Assembly: GCF_025465255.1 (NCBI RefSeq)
Contig: NZ_JAODNI010000121.1
Location: 62,001 to 126,000 of the forward strand
Source of the DNA: Pseudonocardia sp.
GTDB taxonomy: Bacteria; Actinomycetota; Actinomycetes; Mycobacteriales; Pseudonocardiaceae
Length of the DNA stretch: 64,000 nucleotides
Direction: 5' to 3'
In this document: positions 32,342 through 40,057 of the stretch, piece by piece
Numbering within the stretch: position 1 is the stretch's first letter
Layout of the letters: each line of letters starts with the position of its first letter
The notes under the pieces: generated by a model
Databases searched by the model: none
What the model was told of the DNA's origin: nothing
What the model saw: only the letters and a program-made list of their open reading frames with translations
Made by a program: the position numbers and the translations under genes

Positions 32342-35300
32342 TCAGGCCGGGTGTCGTGCCGATGCGGCGCACCGGGCCTCGTCGAGGGGTTGGCCGGCGA
32401 CGCGGAAGCCCTCGGCCGCCGCGCGGAAGCGGGCGGCGGCCTCGTCCCCGGACCCTCTCGCCAGCGCCAGGTGCCCCTTGACCTCTTCGAGCGCCGCGTC
32501 CCAGGCGGGCAGCCGCATCACGACCGCGGCCAGCGTCTCGGTGGCCTGTTCGTACCGGGATGCGCGGTCGAGATCCCCGGCTCGCGCGGCGGCGATGGCG
32601 GCGGGCACGGCGAGCGTGATCCGGCAGCCGGGGCATGTCTCCAGCGGGCCGCGAACCCCCAGCTCGGCCTCGTCGAGCATGAGCAGGGCCGTGTCGGGGC
32701 CGGCGGCCGCGATCTTGGTCCCGTAGATGCGATCGAGGAGGTGGAAACCGACGTCGGACTCGCGGGCGACGGCCAGCGCCTCGTCCAGCAGCACGCCCGC
32801 CGCCTTGCCCTGGCCCCGGTACAGCGCGACCTCCGCGCGGCGCTGCAGCGCCAGTGCCTCGCCCGTTGTGCCCCCGATGGCCCGGCTGAACCGGGCCGCT
32901 TCCCGGAGATCCTCGTCGGCCTCGTCCAGCCGGCCCGACAACAGCTTCGCCTCACCGCGCAGCGTCGTGGCGAAGGCACGGCCGCGGGCGGCACCCAGCC
33001 GCTGCGCCTCGGCGAGGAACGAATCGGCGAACTCGACCACCTCGGAGTAGGGCCGCGCCCCGTAGAGGAGCCGCTGGGTCATGCACAGGTGGCCGTCGAA
33101 CACGCTGATCGCCAGCTCCCGCAGCGCGTGCGTGTCGAGCAGGTCCGCCCAGACGCTGCTGCGCAGGTCGTCGCGCGCGTGCGCAGCAGCCGCCTGAGCC
33201 CAGGACGCCACCACGAGCGCCGTCCGATCTCCCGACTCCATGGCCAGCCGGCGGCACTCCGCGGCCTTCGCGGTCCCGAGCTCGGGATCGGCGAAGCCCA
33301 TGACGGCCGCGCCGCTCCACGCCAGCGCCTGGGCGAGCCTGCCCTGCACCGACGCGGGCTCGAGCCCGTCCAGCGTCCGCAACGCGCCCGGAGGATCACC
33401 CTGTTTGATCTGCGCCAACGCCTGCATCGCCTGCAGGTCGTGGGATTCCGGACGGCAGGCGACTCGCGCGGCAGCCGCATACGCGGCGGGCGCCCGGCCG
33501 TCGCCGAGGGCGTCGAGGGCCTCGGCCCGCAGCCGGAGTGCGTCGGGGAACCCCGGCTCGTGGTCCAGTAGCGGCTCCAGGTGGCCGAGCGCGTCGGTGA
33601 ACGCGCCGAGTGTGACGGCCCGGCGGGCTGCGGCCAGCAGCCATGGGCTCGCGTCGTCGGGGCGGCCGCCGTTCAACCAGTGCCGGGCGACGAGGGCGGG
33701 GGCGGCGCCCGCGGCCGCCAGGCCACGGGCGGTGTCGCGGTGGATCGCGATCCGGTGGTGGGGCGGGACCTGCTCGACGAGCGCCTGACGCACGAGGTCG
33801 TGCCGGAAGCGGTAGCGGCCCCCGGAGACGACCAGCGCGCCCGCGTCGAGCGCGGCGTCGAGCAGCGCGAACGCGTCCGGCTCGGCCAGTCCGGTCAGCG
33901 CGGGCACGTCGACGGGGTCGAGGTCGTCGCCTGCCACGGCCAGCCGGCGGAGCATCGCCGCGGTGGCGTCGTCGAGGTCGATGAAGCGCTGGGTGATCGC
34001 CTCCCAGACCGACGGCGCGACAGCCGCGTCCGCGGTCCCGCCGATGCCGCGGGTGAGCTCCAGGGCGAAGAACGGGTTGCCCTGCGCCATCGCGACGATC
34101 CGGGCGAGGACACCGGCGGCGGGCTTCGCGACGACCCCGGCCGCCACGAGCCCGGCGACCTCGTCGTGGTCGAGCGGGCCCAGATCGATCCCGGCGTACC
34201 GGCCGGACCGGTCGAGGCCCGTGACCGTCCGGATCAGGGACGGTGGGGCGAGCTCGGGGCGGAAGGCGAGGACGCCGAGGAACGGGAGCGCGCCGCCGGC
34301 CCGGGCCAGTTGTCCCCACGCCTCCACGGTGGCGTCGTCGGCCAGGTGCGCGTCGTCGACGACCAGCAGGACGCCGGTGACGTCCCGGCACGCCGCGATC
34401 AGCCGGTGCACCGCCCCGATCACCATGTGGCGGGTGAGCCCGCCCTCGCGCGGCCGCGCCGGCGCGGCGAGCGCCGTGAGCTCGGCGAGCGTCGAGCGCG
34501 CCGGGTCCGGGAGGGCGTCGAGCAGGGTGCGGTCGCGGCTGAGCAGCTGCTCAGCGGCCGCCACCAGCGACGCGTAGGGGCCCTGTGCGAGCGTGGCGGC
34601 CACCGTCACGACCAGCCACCCGCGTTCCCGTGCCGCCGACGCGACCTGCCGGCACAGCGCCGATTTGCCGATGCCGGCCGGACCGCGGACCACCAGTGCG
34701 TCCAGCTCACCCTGCTCGGCCGCCCGGAGCCCCGCAGTCGCCCGGGCGAGCTCGGTCTGCCGGCCGATGAAGATCGTCGCGGCGGGGGCGAGGCCGGCGA
34801 CGCACTCCTCGTACAGGGCCCGACTCTCCGGCGCGGGCGGCAGGCCGAGCTCACGTTCCAGGTTCGTGCGCAGCCGCCCGTACCAGCGGATTGCGGCCGG
34901 CCGGTTGCCGCGGGCCAGCGCGGCGCGCATGAGCTCGCGGTACGCCTCCTCGTCGGCCGGGTCGAGCGTGACGAGCCGTTCCCACCGCCCCCCGAGGCGC
35001 AGGAGGGCGACGTGGAGCGACCGCAGATGATGCCGCCGGGACTGGGTCCACTCCTCGTACAACGAGTCGGGGAGCAGGTCGCCCGCGTAGTCCGCCGCGG
35101 CCTCGTCGCAGGCGGCACCGTCCCCCGAGCGGATCGCCGCCTCGGCGTGGCGCTCGAACACGGCGACGTCGGTCCGGACGTCACACGAGGGGAACAGGGC
35201 GACCTGGCCGCCGCTCGACCTCACGGCGTCCTCACGACCGAGCGCCCGCCGTGCGTGATGCGCGGCCTTCCGCAGGTTGGCGGCGCCCGCGTCGGGTTCC

Positions 35301-35494
35301 AGGTGCGGCCACAGCGCCTCGACGACCTGGTCCCGCGCGAGCCGGTGACGATCGGACAGGGCGAGAAGCGCGACGAGCTCCGCGGACCGGCGGGTCGGCC
35401 ACCCGGCGTCGGAGATCTTCCGGGCCCCGACCGTGACCGTGAGACCCCCGAGCAGCGCTATGTGCACGCGCTCGCGCTGCGGGAGGTTCGTCAT
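32342..35494 (-). CDS. SARP/BTAD transcriptional regulator with AAA ATPase and TPR-like domains
   Basis: A 1050-residue regulator. Residues about 1-90 form an OmpR-type winged helix (HIALLGGLTVTVGARKI, LVALLALSDRHRLARDQVVE, ANLRKAAHHARRAL), and about 95-230 a BTAD domain (DPADEEAYRELMRAALARGN). An AAA ATPase follows with Walker A VRGPAGIGKSALCRQ and Walker B GVLLVVDDAHLADD; then about 500 residues of helical TPR-like repeats. No LuxR-type C-terminal HTH. ATG 35494 follows AGGAG at 5-6 nt; ATG 35530 has none. AfsR-like proteins control secondary metabolism, but no biosynthetic cluster adjoins it. The tandem rhodaneses and SnoaL gene downstream may be its targets or operon partners. Confidence 0.88.
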   Translation of the reverse strand: MTNLPQRERVHIALLGGLTVTVGARKISDAGWPTRRSAELVALLALSDRHRLARDQVVEALWPHLEPDAGAANLRKAAHHARRALGREDAVRSSGGQVALFPSCDVRTDVAVFERHAEAAIRSGDGAACDEAAADYAGDLLPDSLYEEWTQSRRHHLRSLHVALLRLGGRWERLVTLDPADEEAYRELMRAALARGNRPAAIRWYGRLRTNLERELGLPPAPESRALYEECVAGLAPAATIFIGRQTELARATAGLRAAEQGELDALVVRGPAGIGKSALCRQVASAARERGWLVVTVAATLAQGPYASLVAAAEQLLSRDRTLLDALPDPARSTLAELTALAAPARPREGGLTRHMVIGAVHRLIAACRDVTGVLLVVDDAHLADDATVEAWGQLARAGGALPFLGVLAFRPELAPPSLIRTVTGLDRSGRYAGIDLGPLDHDEVAGLVAAGVVAKPAAGVLARIVAMAQGNPFFALELTRGIGGTADAAVAPSVWEAITQRFIDLDDATAAMLRRLAVAGDDLDPVDVPALTGLAEPDAFALLDAALDAGALVVSGGRYRFRHDLVRQALVEQVPPHHRIAIHRDTARGLAAAGAAPALVARHWLNGGRPDDASPWLLAAARRAVTLGAFTDALGHLEPLLDHEPGFPDALRLRAEALDALGDGRAPAAYAAAARVACRPESHDLQAMQALAQIKQGDPPGALRTLDGLEPASVQGRLAQALAWSGAAVMGFADPELGTAKAAECRRLAMESGDRTALVVASWAQAAAAHARDDLRSSVWADLLDTHALRELAISVFDGHLCMTQRLLYGARPYSEVVEFADSFLAEAQRLGAARGRAFATTLRGEAKLLSGRLDEADEDLREAARFSRAIGGTTGEALALQRRAEVALYRGQGKAAGVLLDEALAVARESDVGFHLLDRIYGTKIAAAGPDTALLMLDEAELGVRGPLETCPGCRITLAVPAAIAAARAGDLDRASRYEQATETLAAVVMRLPAWDAALEEVKGHLALARGSGDEAAARFRAAAEGFRVAGQPLDEARCAASARHPA

Positions 35495-35593
35495 CACCAC
35501 TCCTACCTGGACGGTGCGCGATCTGATCATAGCGGGGCGCCGAGGGCGGTCCGGACGTTCGGCCCCGACACCTTCGCCGAGCCGGAACGAGAA

Positions 35594-35625
35594 GGAGCCG
35601 ACCGGTCGTCGACCGGAGCGGCTCC
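35594..35625. terminator. Terminator hairpin after the universal stress protein gene
   Basis: Outer arms GGAGCCG/CGGCTCC and inner arms CCGGTC/GACCGG with a GTC loop. It follows the universal stress protein stop by 18 bp in the direction of transcription (minus strand) and would separate that operon from the BTAD regulator. Confidence 0.65.
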
Positions 35626-35642
35626 CGAACCCGAGACCCGGC

Positions 35643-36158
35643 TCAGGGCACCACCGTCACCGGCCACCGCCCGGTCTTCACCACGCGCATGGCGACCGAG
35701 CCGAACAGCTTGTGCCCCGCCTGCACGCTCGCGCCGACGACGATCGCGTCCGCCCGGACCCGCTCGGCCACCGCCGTCAGCACCGCCACCGGGTCCCCGA
35801 CGGCCATCTCGAACCCGACGACGGTGCCGTACTGCGGGCCGAGCTCCACGACCTCGCGGCGGAGCTCCTCCAGCATCGTGTCCTGGGCGGGGTCGACGAC
35901 CGCGGTCGCGGCAAGGGGCATCGCGGTGGCGAAGGCCATCCCCGGCAGCCGGTCCGCGTAGACCGCCACGACGCGACCGCCCTGCCGCCGAGCCTGCCCG
36001 ACGGCGTAGTGCAGGGCCCGCCAGCCGGTGTCCGAGCCGTCGACCCCGACGACGATCGCGCGCGGCCCGTCGCAGCCGATCTCGAACCCGCCGGGCGCCC
36101 CGGCGCCCGACGGGTCCGGAGCCGACGGGTCCGGAGCCGACGGGTCCGGGGCTCTCAT
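35643..36158 (-). CDS. Universal stress protein (UspA family) with a repetitive N-terminus
   Basis: A 171-residue single-domain Usp: AIVVGVDGSDTGWRALHYAV, then ADAIVVGASVQAGHKLFGSV and VVKTGRWPVTVVP. The nucleotide-binding G-2X-G-9X-G-S pattern is only partly kept (GASVQAGHKLFGSV), so ATP binding is plausible. The N-terminus holds three APDPS units coded by a 15-bp repeat (36109-36150), absent from usual Usp proteins. ATG 36158 overlaps the MFS stop (ATGA), so it belongs to the marR-MFS operon. It probably acts in a general stress or efflux response. Confidence 0.88.
   Translation of the reverse strand: MRAPDPSAPDPSAPDPSGAGAPGGFEIGCDGPRAIVVGVDGSDTGWRALHYAVGQARRQGGRVVAVYADRLPGMAFATAMPLAATAVVDPAQDTMLEELRREVVELGPQYGTVVGFEMAVGDPVAVLTAVAERVRADAIVVGASVQAGHKLFGSVAMRVVKTGRWPVTVVP
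36109..36150. repeat. 15-bp coding repeat in the Usp N-terminus
   Basis: The unit gacgggtccggagcc occurs in tandem nearly three times and encodes APDPS repeats in the stress-protein leader. Perfect repeats of this kind are prone to slippage in multiples of five residues. Confidence 0.8.
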
Positions 36159-37468
36159 CGCCGGTCCTCGAGCAGGGCCTCCTCGGCGAGGATGGCCTCC
36201 TCCTCGACGGCGGGGACCGTCCGGACGGCCTCCTCGGCGTCCGCACGCTGCTGCGACGGGCCGGGCTGCTCCTCGTCGGCGTCGGCGTCCTCGAGGGCCT
36301 TGTGCACCGTGCTCAGCAGCGCGGCACCGACCAGCACGACGACCGCCGCGATCAGGAACGGGACCTTGACCCCGACGCTCTCGGCCAGCAGGCCCGCGGC
36401 GAACGGCGCCAGGCCGCCACCAATGAACCGGACGAAGCCGTAGGTCGCCGAGGCGACGTTGCGCGGCACCGGCGAGATGCTCATGACGGCGGTCGTGACC
36501 AGTGTGTTGTTCAGGCCGACGAATGCGCCCGACGCGATCACGGCGGCGACGACCGCCCACACCGTGCCGGAGAAGGCGCCGATGGCCGCCAGGATGACGG
36601 CGACGCAGATCAGGCTGCCGTAGAGCGTCCGGGCCGTGCCGAAGCGGTCCTTGAGCCAGACGGCGCCGAACACCGCGAACAGCGCGACCAGGATGCCCCA
36701 GGCGAAGAACACGGCCCCGAGCCGCAGCGCCGACAGGTTCATCAGGAACGGCGCGTAGCCGAGCAGGGTGAAGAAGCCCCAGTTGTAGAGCAGGCCGACG
36801 AGGCTGGTGGTCCGCAGGTTGCGGTGCTTCAGCGCAGAGAGGGGTTCCGACAGCTTCGACGGCGTGTCCGGCTTCGGCGTCCTGTCGACGAACACGACCG
36901 TCGCGACCAGGGCGATCAGCATCAGGACCGAGACCCCGAAGAACGGGCCGCGCCAGCTGATGTTGCCGAGCAGGCCCCCGAGCAGCGGGCCGGTCGCGAT
37001 GCCGACGCCCAGCGCCGTCTCGTAGAGGACGATCGCGCCGCCGAAACCGCCGCTGGCCGAGCCGACGATCACCGCCAGCGAGGTCGCGATGAACAGCGCG
37101 TTGCCGAGGCCCCAGCCGGCGCGGAAGCCGACGATCCCGCCGATCCCACCGGCCGCGCCCGCCAGCGCCGCGAACACGACGATGATCGCCAGTCCGGCGA
37201 CGAGGGTGCGCTTGGCGCCGATCCGGCTGGACACCCAGCCGGTGATCAGCATGGCGACCGCCGTCACCACGAGGTAGCTGGTGAACAGCAGCTCGACCTG
37301 GGTGTGGCTGGCGTCGAGCTGGGTCGCGAGCGCCGGCAGGATCGGGTCGACGAGCCCGATGCCCATGAACGAGATGACACAGGCGAAGGCGACGGCCCAG
37401 ACGGCCTTCGGCTGCTTGAACGGGCTCGCGGACGGGGCGTGTCCCGAGCCGGCGTGCGAGGTGCTCAC
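36155..37468 (-). CDS. MFS drug/metabolite exporter
   Basis: A 437-residue major facilitator with about 12 hydrophobic segments. The sequence AFACVISFMGIGLVDPILPA opens TM1 and the loop 2-3 motif is GWVSSRIGAKRTLVAGL. The last about 45 residues are acidic (ALEDADADEEQ, EEEAILAEEALLEDRR). GTG 37468 overlaps the MarR stop (GTGA), and the stop overlaps the Usp ATG. A MarR-MFS pair is the classical arrangement of a ligand-induced efflux system. Substrate cannot be read. Confidence 0.88.
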   Translation of the reverse strand: MSTSHAGSGHAPSASPFKQPKAVWAVAFACVISFMGIGLVDPILPALATQLDASHTQVELLFTSYLVVTAVAMLITGWVSSRIGAKRTLVAGLAIIVVFAALAGAAGGIGGIVGFRAGWGLGNALFIATSLAVIVGSASGGFGGAIVLYETALGVGIATGPLLGGLLGNISWRGPFFGVSVLMLIALVATVVFVDRTPKPDTPSKLSEPLSALKHRNLRTTSLVGLLYNWGFFTLLGYAPFLMNLSALRLGAVFFAWGILVALFAVFGAVWLKDRFGTARTLYGSLICVAVILAAIGAFSGTVWAVVAAVIASGAFVGLNNTLVTTAVMSISPVPRNVASATYGFVRFIGGGLAPFAAGLLAESVGVKVPFLIAAVVVLVGAALLSTVHKALEDADADEEQPGPSQQRADAEEAVRTVPAVEEEAILAEEALLEDRR

Positions 37469-37941
37469 GACACCACTTCCTCTTCGGCGTCGGCGAGGGC
37501 GGCCAGGGCGCGGGTCGCGCCGAGCAGCGCGCGCCGGTCGTCGTCGGACAGGGTCTGGATGTGCTCGGACAGGAACCGGGCGCGCTCGTCGTGGCGCACG
37601 GCCATGTGCTCCCGGCCGGCCTCGGTGACGGTGATCAGCGTGGCGCGGCCGTCCGTCGGGTCCGGATCGCGGCGGACGAGGCCGGCAGCCGCGAGGCGGG
37701 CGAGGATGCCCGTCATCCCGGGCTGGCTGGTCCGCTCCAGGGCCGCGAGCTCGGTGACGCGGCGCGGGCCGCCGCGAGCCAGCTCGTCGAGCGTGGAGAG
37801 GGCCACCGCGTTCCATTCGGAGTTCCGCAGCGCCCGTCGCAACCAGCTCGCCGTGCGCTCCAGCGCCACGGACAGCTCCGCGACGTCCGGCACGCGGGAC
37901 GTGATCGACTCGTCCCGGACGGGGCCGACTGGTCTGTTCAC
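37465..37941 (-). CDS. MarR family transcriptional regulator
   Basis: A 158-residue regulator with the MarR winged helix: WNAVALSTLDELARGGPRRV, TELAALERTSQPGMTGILARL, and wing residues LVRRDPDPTDGRATLITVTE. It is the first gene of a three-gene unit with translational overlaps to the MFS exporter and the stress protein, and divergent from an AT-hook-like gene. GTG 37941 is the only good start before the helix. It likely represses its own operon and is released by a small aromatic or drug-like ligand. Confidence 0.92.
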   Translation of the reverse strand: MNRPVGPVRDESITSRVPDVAELSVALERTASWLRRALRNSEWNAVALSTLDELARGGPRRVTELAALERTSQPGMTGILARLAAAGLVRRDPDPTDGRATLITVTEAGREHMAVRHDERARFLSEHIQTLSDDDRRALLGATRALAALADAEEEVVS

Positions 37942-37959
37942 GCCCTGATTACATCACCG

Positions 37960-37971
37960 GCTTATATAACT
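37960..37971. promoter_or_regulatory. Candidate MarR operator/promoter
   Basis: TTATATAA at 37962-37969 is a perfect 8-bp palindrome and nearly the only AT-rich stretch in this region. It lies 21 bp upstream of the marR start, between the divergent genes. It could be the -10 region, the MarR operator, or both. Confidence 0.5.
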
Positions 37972-38084
37972 TGTCGATGCGAAGTGGCGGGGTGCACGCC
38001 GGATCCGGGCGCGTCGAACGTCTGTTCTACGGTCACCCTTGAAGAGCACGACATCCGACGAGACCGCCGCCAGAGAGGGAGCAC

Positions 38085-38516
38085 GTGGACCCCGTGACCA
38101 CCGCCGACACCGTGAGCAGCGGCGACGCCCCCGCGACGACCCCGTCCGCCCCCGCCGCCGCCCCGGACGCGCCGGCCGCCCCGACGGAGACCCCGGCGCC
38201 CGCGAAGCCCAAGCGCGGCCGCCCGAAGGGCTCGTCGACGGCACGGACGACCCGGGTCGTCGAGCTGACCCTGACCGTCGCCGGTTCCGCGGACGGCGAG
38301 TGGCAGGCCGAGCTCAAGCGCGGCACCACCTGGATCGCGCGCGCCCTGCCGGTCACGGCCGCCGCCGTGCAGAAGGCGGTCGCGGAGCTGCACCAGGACC
38401 TCGCCGGCCCGATCGAGGAGGTCATCGTCGAGGCCCGCGCCGCGCGCGAGGCCAAGGTCGCCGAGCTGGAGGCCCAGCTGGAGCAGGCCCGCAAGGCCCT
38501 CGCCGAGCTGGACTGA
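38085..38516 (+). CDS. AT-hook-like protein of unknown function
   Basis: A 143-residue protein in three parts: residues 1-40 rich in Ala, Pro and Thr; a basic AT-hook-like KPKRGRPKGS at about 42-51; and a conserved C-terminal region (VVELTLTVAGSADGEWQAEL, LPVTAAAVQKAVAELHQDL) that ends in an alpha-helical, probably coiled-coil tail rich in Ala, Glu and Lys. The GRP core of the hook binds AT-rich minor grooves in other proteins. GTG 38085 follows AGGGAG. The zinc-finger SDR gene begins 8 bp downstream, so they are co-transcribed. Possibly a nucleoid-associated protein; function is not known. Confidence 0.65.
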   Translation: MDPVTTADTVSSGDAPATTPSAPAAAPDAPAAPTETPAPAKPKRGRPKGSSTARTTRVVELTLTVAGSADGEWQAELKRGTTWIARALPVTAAAVQKAVAELHQDLAGPIEEVIVEARAAREAKVAELEAQLEQARKALAELD

Positions 38517-38524
38517 GCAGTCTC

Positions 38525-39988
38525 ATGACGATCATCGACCGGCCCGGGACGGAGGTCTCCACGATCTCTCCAGCGGACATGGAGGCTTTCCTCCGCGTCC
38601 TCGCGCACGTCGACACGCTGCCCACGGAGCACCCGGACGCGGTCCGGATCCGGCACGCGACCTCGGGGATCTGGAAATCCGTCAAACAGCGCCGCAAGGC
38701 GGACCGGCGGCGCGCGGTCACCGAGGCGGACGAGGCCGTCACCGCCGCGACGGCCACGGGTGCGCTGGGCCGGATCGACGACGAGACGGCCGGGATCCCG
38801 CTGGTCTCGGCGACCGCCGGGGCCAGCGCGGGGACGCTGCTGCGAGCCCGCGGCTGCTACGTCTGCAAGCAGCGCTACACCGTCGTCGACGCCTTCTACC
38901 ACCAGCTCTGTCCCGCCTGCGCGGCGTTGAACCGGGCCCACCGGGACGCGCGCACGGACCTCACCGGCCGGCGCGCGCTGCTCACCGGGGGCCGCGCCAA
39001 GATCGGCATGTACATCGCGCTGCGGCTGCTGCGGGACGGGGCGCACACCACGATCACCACGCGGTTCCCCAACGACGCCGTGCGGCGCTTCGCGGCGATG
39101 GAGGACAGCGCGGAGTGGCTGCACCGCCTGCGGATCGTCGGTGTGGACCTGCGGGATCCGGCGCAGGTGGTCGCGCTGGCGGACACGGTGGCGGCGCAGG
39201 GCCCGCTGGACGTCCTGATCAACAACGCCGCGCAGACCGTACGCCGCTCCCCCGGCTCGTACTCGGCGCTCGTGGAGGCCGAGAACGCGCCGCTGCCGGC
39301 CGGGCCGCTGCCGGACGTCGTCACGTTCTCGCACGTCAGCAAGGCGCATCCGGCCGCGCTGACCGGTGCCCTCGACGCCGGCGGGGCCCAGACGCTCACG
39401 GATCTGGCGCTGACGGCACGCAGCGCCTCCCCGGACCGGATCGCCGCCGGGACGGCCGTCGACGCCGGCGGGCTGCTGCCCGACACCGCGCCGGTCAACA
39501 GCTGGACGAACACGGTCTCCGACGTCGACGCCCTCGAGCTGCTCGAGGTCCAGCTCTGCAACCAGACGGCCCCGTTCATCCTGGTCAGCAGGCTGCGGCC
39601 GATGCTGGCGGCAGGGGCGGCCGCGGCACCGTCGGGTCGTTCCTACGTCGTGAACGTCAGCGCGATGGAGGGGGTGTTCTCGCGCGGCTACAAGGGCCCC
39701 GGGCACCCGCACACGAACATGGCGAAGGCCGCGCTGAACATGATGACGCGCACCAGTTCCATGGAGATGTTCGACACGGACCGGATCCTGATGACGGCCG
39801 TGGACACCGGCTGGATCACCGACGAGCGGCCGCACCCGATGAAGCTGCGGCTGGCGGACATCGGGTTCCACGCCCCGCTGGACCTCGTCGACGGCGCGGC
39901 ACGGGTCTACCACCCGGTCGTCCGCGGCGAGGCGGGCGAGGACCTGCACGGCTGCTTCCTCAAGGACTACGCCCCCTCCAACTGGTAA
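38525..39988 (+). CDS. SDR-family oxidoreductase with an N-terminal zinc-finger domain
   Basis: A 487-residue protein. Residues 1-95 are helical and charged; at about 112-135 is a four-Cys motif C-x2-C-x15-C-x2-C within CYVCKQRYTVV and YHQLCPACA, suited to one zinc. An SDR domain follows: RRALLTGGRAKIGMYIALRL (TGGRAKIG in place of TGxxxGIG), VDLRDPAQV, LINNAAQTV and NVSAMEGVFS. It then reads KGPGHPHTNMAKAALNMMTR, where the usual YxxxK is HxxxAK-like (TNMAKAA), so the catalytic Tyr is not evident. It is 8 bp after the AT-hook-like gene. The oxidoreductase activity is therefore doubtful; a nucleotide-binding role is possible. Confidence 0.82.
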   Translation: MTIIDRPGTEVSTISPADMEAFLRVLAHVDTLPTEHPDAVRIRHATSGIWKSVKQRRKADRRRAVTEADEAVTAATATGALGRIDDETAGIPLVSATAGASAGTLLRARGCYVCKQRYTVVDAFYHQLCPACAALNRAHRDARTDLTGRRALLTGGRAKIGMYIALRLLRDGAHTTITTRFPNDAVRRFAAMEDSAEWLHRLRIVGVDLRDPAQVVALADTVAAQGPLDVLINNAAQTVRRSPGSYSALVEAENAPLPAGPLPDVVTFSHVSKAHPAALTGALDAGGAQTLTDLALTARSASPDRIAAGTAVDAGGLLPDTAPVNSWTNTVSDVDALELLEVQLCNQTAPFILVSRLRPMLAAGAAAAPSGRSYVVNVSAMEGVFSRGYKGPGHPHTNMAKAALNMMTRTSSMEMFDTDRILMTAVDTGWITDERPHPMKLRLADIGFHAPLDLVDGAARVYHPVVRGEAGEDLHGCFLKDYAPSNW

Positions 39989-40057
39989 CCGCAGGTCCGG
40001 GCGCCGCCGGCGGGGCGGTCGGCGGAACTGTCGGTGGGCGTCGCTAGGTTCCGTGGC

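Noticed and set aside
32342..35494. LuxR-type LAL regulator
   Set aside because: The ATPase/TPR parts resemble LAL proteins, but the DNA-binding domain is N-terminal SARP-type and no C-terminal LuxR helix-turn-helix exists.
33581..37948. 1455-codon plus-strand open frame
   Set aside because: Antisense to the BTAD regulator, stress protein, MFS and MarR genes, with low-complexity composition.
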